Shown here: piece after piece, positions 63,270 through 64,000 of the stretch
Layout: each line of letters starts with the position of its first letter
How positions within the stretch are numbered: the first letter of the stretch is position 1
Source: Macrobrachium rosenbergii
Lineage: Eukaryota; Arthropoda; Malacostraca; Decapoda; Palaemonidae
DNA length: 64,000 nucleotides
Assembly: GCF_040412425.1 (NCBI RefSeq)
Contig: NC_089744.1
Location: 43,669,099-43,733,098 of the forward strand
Direction: 5' to 3'
Notes under the pieces: model-generated
Seen by the model: only the letters and a program-made list of their open reading frames with translations
Told to the model about the DNA's origin: nothing
Database searches by the model: none
Made by a program: the position numbers and the translations under genes

Positions 63270-64000
63270 AGAACCAACAAAAGAGCTGACAGAGTACTTA
63301 GATTTAACACAGTAAAACGTTTTAAAAGTTGAACAGCGGGAGTTTTTTGTGTTTGAATGTCGAAATAGGGTTCTACTGTAGTTCTAGAACCATATCGGAG
63401 GAGAGGCAGACAGCGTATGACGACTGGTCTGGCATCGAGACAGTATATCAGACAGCTGGATATGAAGTACTGGGATACTGGGTGAAAGGACAGAAACCTT
63501 GGATATAGAATGGGATCAGGGGTGCGAGAGAGGATAGACCAAAGCAAAAGGTACATGTAGACGAATTTCAGGGAAGAGATGGAGAACGGAAAGTACTCAA
63601 ATCTAGGTAGTGAATTTAAACTTAGATCAAGAAGAAATAAAAGAATGCATGTACAAATAGTCTGATGGTTTGTATTCATTGGGAGCCATTGGCATTAGGG
63701 TAGCCCACAGAATTGTTAATTAAGTATTCACGGGTGAAAAGAAAAAGAGGAAAATACTTGTCGGGAGGGATGGGTCAGTAATGACAGAAGAAGAAATAAG
63801 ACAAAGTTGGGCGGAAGTATTTATGCAGGGTTATGATGAGAGATGTGAGGGGAGATAATTTGACTGATATGCCAGAAGCTGAATAAGACCTTGAATGTAC
63901 TTTTAAATGAACACATAGTTTTTAAGGTGGAATCAGTAATAAAGAACCCAGATCTGGAAAACCCAGCTTTGGATGGAATCACTGCAGAGATTATTTGAGC
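63270..64000 (+). pseudogene. Non-LTR retrotransposon remnant, linker and start of reverse transcriptase (runs off the window)
   Basis: The + strand reads AYDDWSGIETVYQTAGYEVLG at 63417-63480, then KGQKPWI. This has the 'W..f...v..aa..vlG...k....W' layout found between endonuclease and reverse transcriptase in invertebrate non-LTR elements. At about 63740-63835 it reads KILVGRDGSVMTEEEIRQSW, the 'l...dG.v.t....i..rW' block. At about 63955-63996 DLENPALDGITAEII matches the 'GKAPG.DGI.AE.iK' block. Frame changes and stops show it is decayed. It probably lies within an intron of the LRR gene. Confidence 0.65.

Noticed and set aside
63260..63679. 139-codon - strand frame
   Set aside because: Antisense shadow of a recognisable retrotransposon linker region on the + strand.

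Overview
This window is eukaryotic and most likely from a decapod crustacean (shrimp, prawn or crab). It is AT-rich. By my hand tally roughly 5-6% is simple sequence: (AT)n, (CT)n, (GT)n, (AAT)n and poly-T tracts, often 50-120 bp long. Genes are sparse and interrupted by introns, and several dispersed repeats resemble families I remember from decapod genomes. There are no operons, ribosome binding sites or other prokaryotic signals, and no CRISPR array. Long open frames rich in YIYI, SLSL, TH or RE are microsatellite translations, not genes.

Only one host gene is convincing. It is on the + strand near the right end: two internal exons (57631-57849 and 62420-62517) of a leucine-rich-repeat protein, joined in phase 0 across a 4.57-kb intron. 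The repeat pattern resembles the ectodomain of relaxin-type leucine-rich-repeat GPCRs, but the 7TM part is not in the window, so that identity is tentative. The first and last exons lie outside or are not recognisable.

Most other recognisable sequence is transposon remains. (a) 18338-22533 is a 4.2-kb DNA element with about 285-bp terminal inverted repeats and a possible 3-bp target duplication. Its gene is broken: the 5' part lies inverted on the - strand and the 3' part is on the + strand. The 3' part carries an acidic-residue layout like XPG/FEN1 nucleases plus a Cys-rich tail. I suggest an Academ-like (XPG-bearing) transposon. 28238-29571 is a shorter element with similar termini. (b) Non-LTR retrotransposon remnants lie at 3615-4060, 9590-10520 (-), 11150-11390, 34284-35060, 36190-36800 (-), 40700-42560 (-), 55922-57115 and 63270-64000. 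(c) A gypsy-like gag remnant lies at 47935-48630, followed directly by sequence that is also present at 43863-44706. (d) tRNA-derived SINEs: a head-to-head tandem array at 38313-39679, and another family at 9937-10130 and 50126-50529. (e) A dispersed repeat family of unknown type at 1805, 17391 and 24935.

A recurring structural theme is inverted duplication beside microsatellites: 19649-19996, 32286-33206, 38313-39679 and 55608-56144. The first, second and fourth have a simple-sequence tract in the loop. The inversion inside the 18338-22533 element is bounded by (AT)n tracts on both sides. This suggests fold-back or template switching at these tracts, or an assembly artefact of the same shape. 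No complete, intact protein-coding gene is contained in the window.
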